The notes under the pieces were generated by a model, which made no database searches, was not told where the DNA came from, and worked only from the letters and a program-made list of their open reading frames with translations. The translations under genes and the position numbers were made by a program. A stretch of DNA of 64,000 nt from Geodermatophilus aquaeductus (GTDB lineage: Bacteria; Actinomycetota; Actinomycetes; Mycobacteriales; Geodermatophilaceae), in NCBI RefSeq assembly GCF_900182545.1, contig NZ_FXTJ01000005.1, positions 1 to 64,000 on the forward strand, in the 5' to 3' direction. Of the stretch, positions 63,762 through 64,000 are shown piece after piece (position 1 is the first letter of the stretch; each line of letters begins with the position of its first letter).

Positions 63762-64000
63762 TCCCCTGCGCCGACGAGGCCCTCGGCGAAGGCCTCGGGC
63801 TCGAACGGCGCCAGGTCGTCGGCGCCCTCCCCCAGGCCGATCAGCTTCACCGGGATGCCGAGCTCGCGCTGCACCGACACGACGATCCCGCCCTTGGCCG
63901 TGCCGTCGAGCTTGGTCAGCACCACGCCGGTGACGTCGACGGCCTGCGTGAACACACGCGCCTGGACGATGCCGTTCTGGCCGGTGGTCGCGTCGAGGAC
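63758..64000 (-). CDS. ftsY: Signal recognition particle receptor FtsY (3' part)
   Basis: Only the C-terminal 80 codons are in the window; the gene continues past 64000. The visible part begins VLDATTGQNGIVQAR, continues VTGVVLTKLDGTAKGGI, and ends LIGLGEGADDLAPFEPEAF, the end of the SRP-type G domain. It docks SRP-ribosome complexes at the membrane. Its stop shares CTAG with the convergent nickel permease. An internal ATG at 63955 is not the start. Confidence 0.95.
   Translation of the reverse strand, partial: VLDATTGQNGIVQARVFTQAVDVTGVVLTKLDGTAKGGIVVSVQRELGIPVKLIGLGEGADDLAPFEPEAFAEGLVGAGD

Overview
The window is a stretch of a very GC-rich actinobacterial chromosome. Nearly every coding sequence has G or C at third codon positions, GTG starts are as common as ATG, and 4-bp GTGA/ATGA gene overlaps are everywhere. 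Gene order closely follows the dapB-to-ftsY stretch of Mycobacterium tuberculosis and other actinobacteria. Together with a FliA/WhiG-type sigma factor and the form of the rRNA leader at the left edge, this suggests Geodermatophilaceae or a near relative (Blastococcus, Geodermatophilus, Modestobacter). That placement is an inference from layout and protein wording, not from a search. Most genes read leftward (minus strand).

Layout. 1-225: promoter and boxA-bearing leader of an rRNA operon whose 16S gene lies just outside the window. 267-7978: dapB, a VanZ-like membrane protein, an M16 protease, pnp, rpsO, ribF, ilvE. 8096-9171: a divergent pair, an MhuD-like heme-degrading enzyme and a HAD phosphatase. 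9173-18957: truB, a MATE exporter, nrnA, a small acidic protein, rbfA, ylxP (DUF503), infB, ylxR, nusA, rimP, that is, the nusA-infB translation/transcription operon read right to left. 19191-26785: a lipoprotein and a DUF4439 protein, then a penicillin-binding lipoprotein, a GNAT protein, ispG, a site-2 protease and dxr, which combines isoprenoid MEP-pathway steps with envelope proteolysis. 26956-29220: a secreted LAXTG surface protein, an LCP-family protein and a DUF2631 protein. 29227-32404: a VIT1-type metal transporter, rlmN and a repeat-rich membrane protein. 32531-35081: a SpoU methyltransferase, a PPK2 kinase and a DUF952-GNAT fusion. 35045-39577: cdsA, frr, pyrH, tsf, rpsB. 39880-46926: an M23-like protein, a small monooxygenase-fold protein, a FliA/WhiG sigma factor, xerC, dprA, yifB/comM, yraN, a DUF2469 gene, rnhB. 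47113-52092: an atypical LuxR regulator, lepB, rplS, a NUDIX protein, trmD, rimM, a KH protein, rpsP. 52251-56209: a VOC protein, proS, a lipoprotein, an amidohydrolase. 56206-64000: ffh, a small zinc-ribbon protein, glnD, glnB, amt, a nickel/cobalt permease and the 3' end of ftsY.

The genes are mainly core machinery: ribosome assembly and translation, tRNA modification, protein export (Ffh, FtsY, LepB), envelope synthesis, nitrogen sensing (Amt-PII-GlnD) and DNA uptake/recombination. I see no mobile element, CRISPR array, prophage, tRNA gene or secondary-metabolite cluster. The points most worth attention are small: a site-2 protease whose HEXXH motif is only reached from a CTG start overlapping the dxr stop; a near-consensus Nur-type nickel operator in front of the nickel permease; a GlnR-like site in front of amt; a LuxR regulator whose receiver lacks the phosphorylation residues; an LAXTG surface protein paired with an LCP protein; and a DUF952-GNAT fusion coupled to a polyphosphate kinase.
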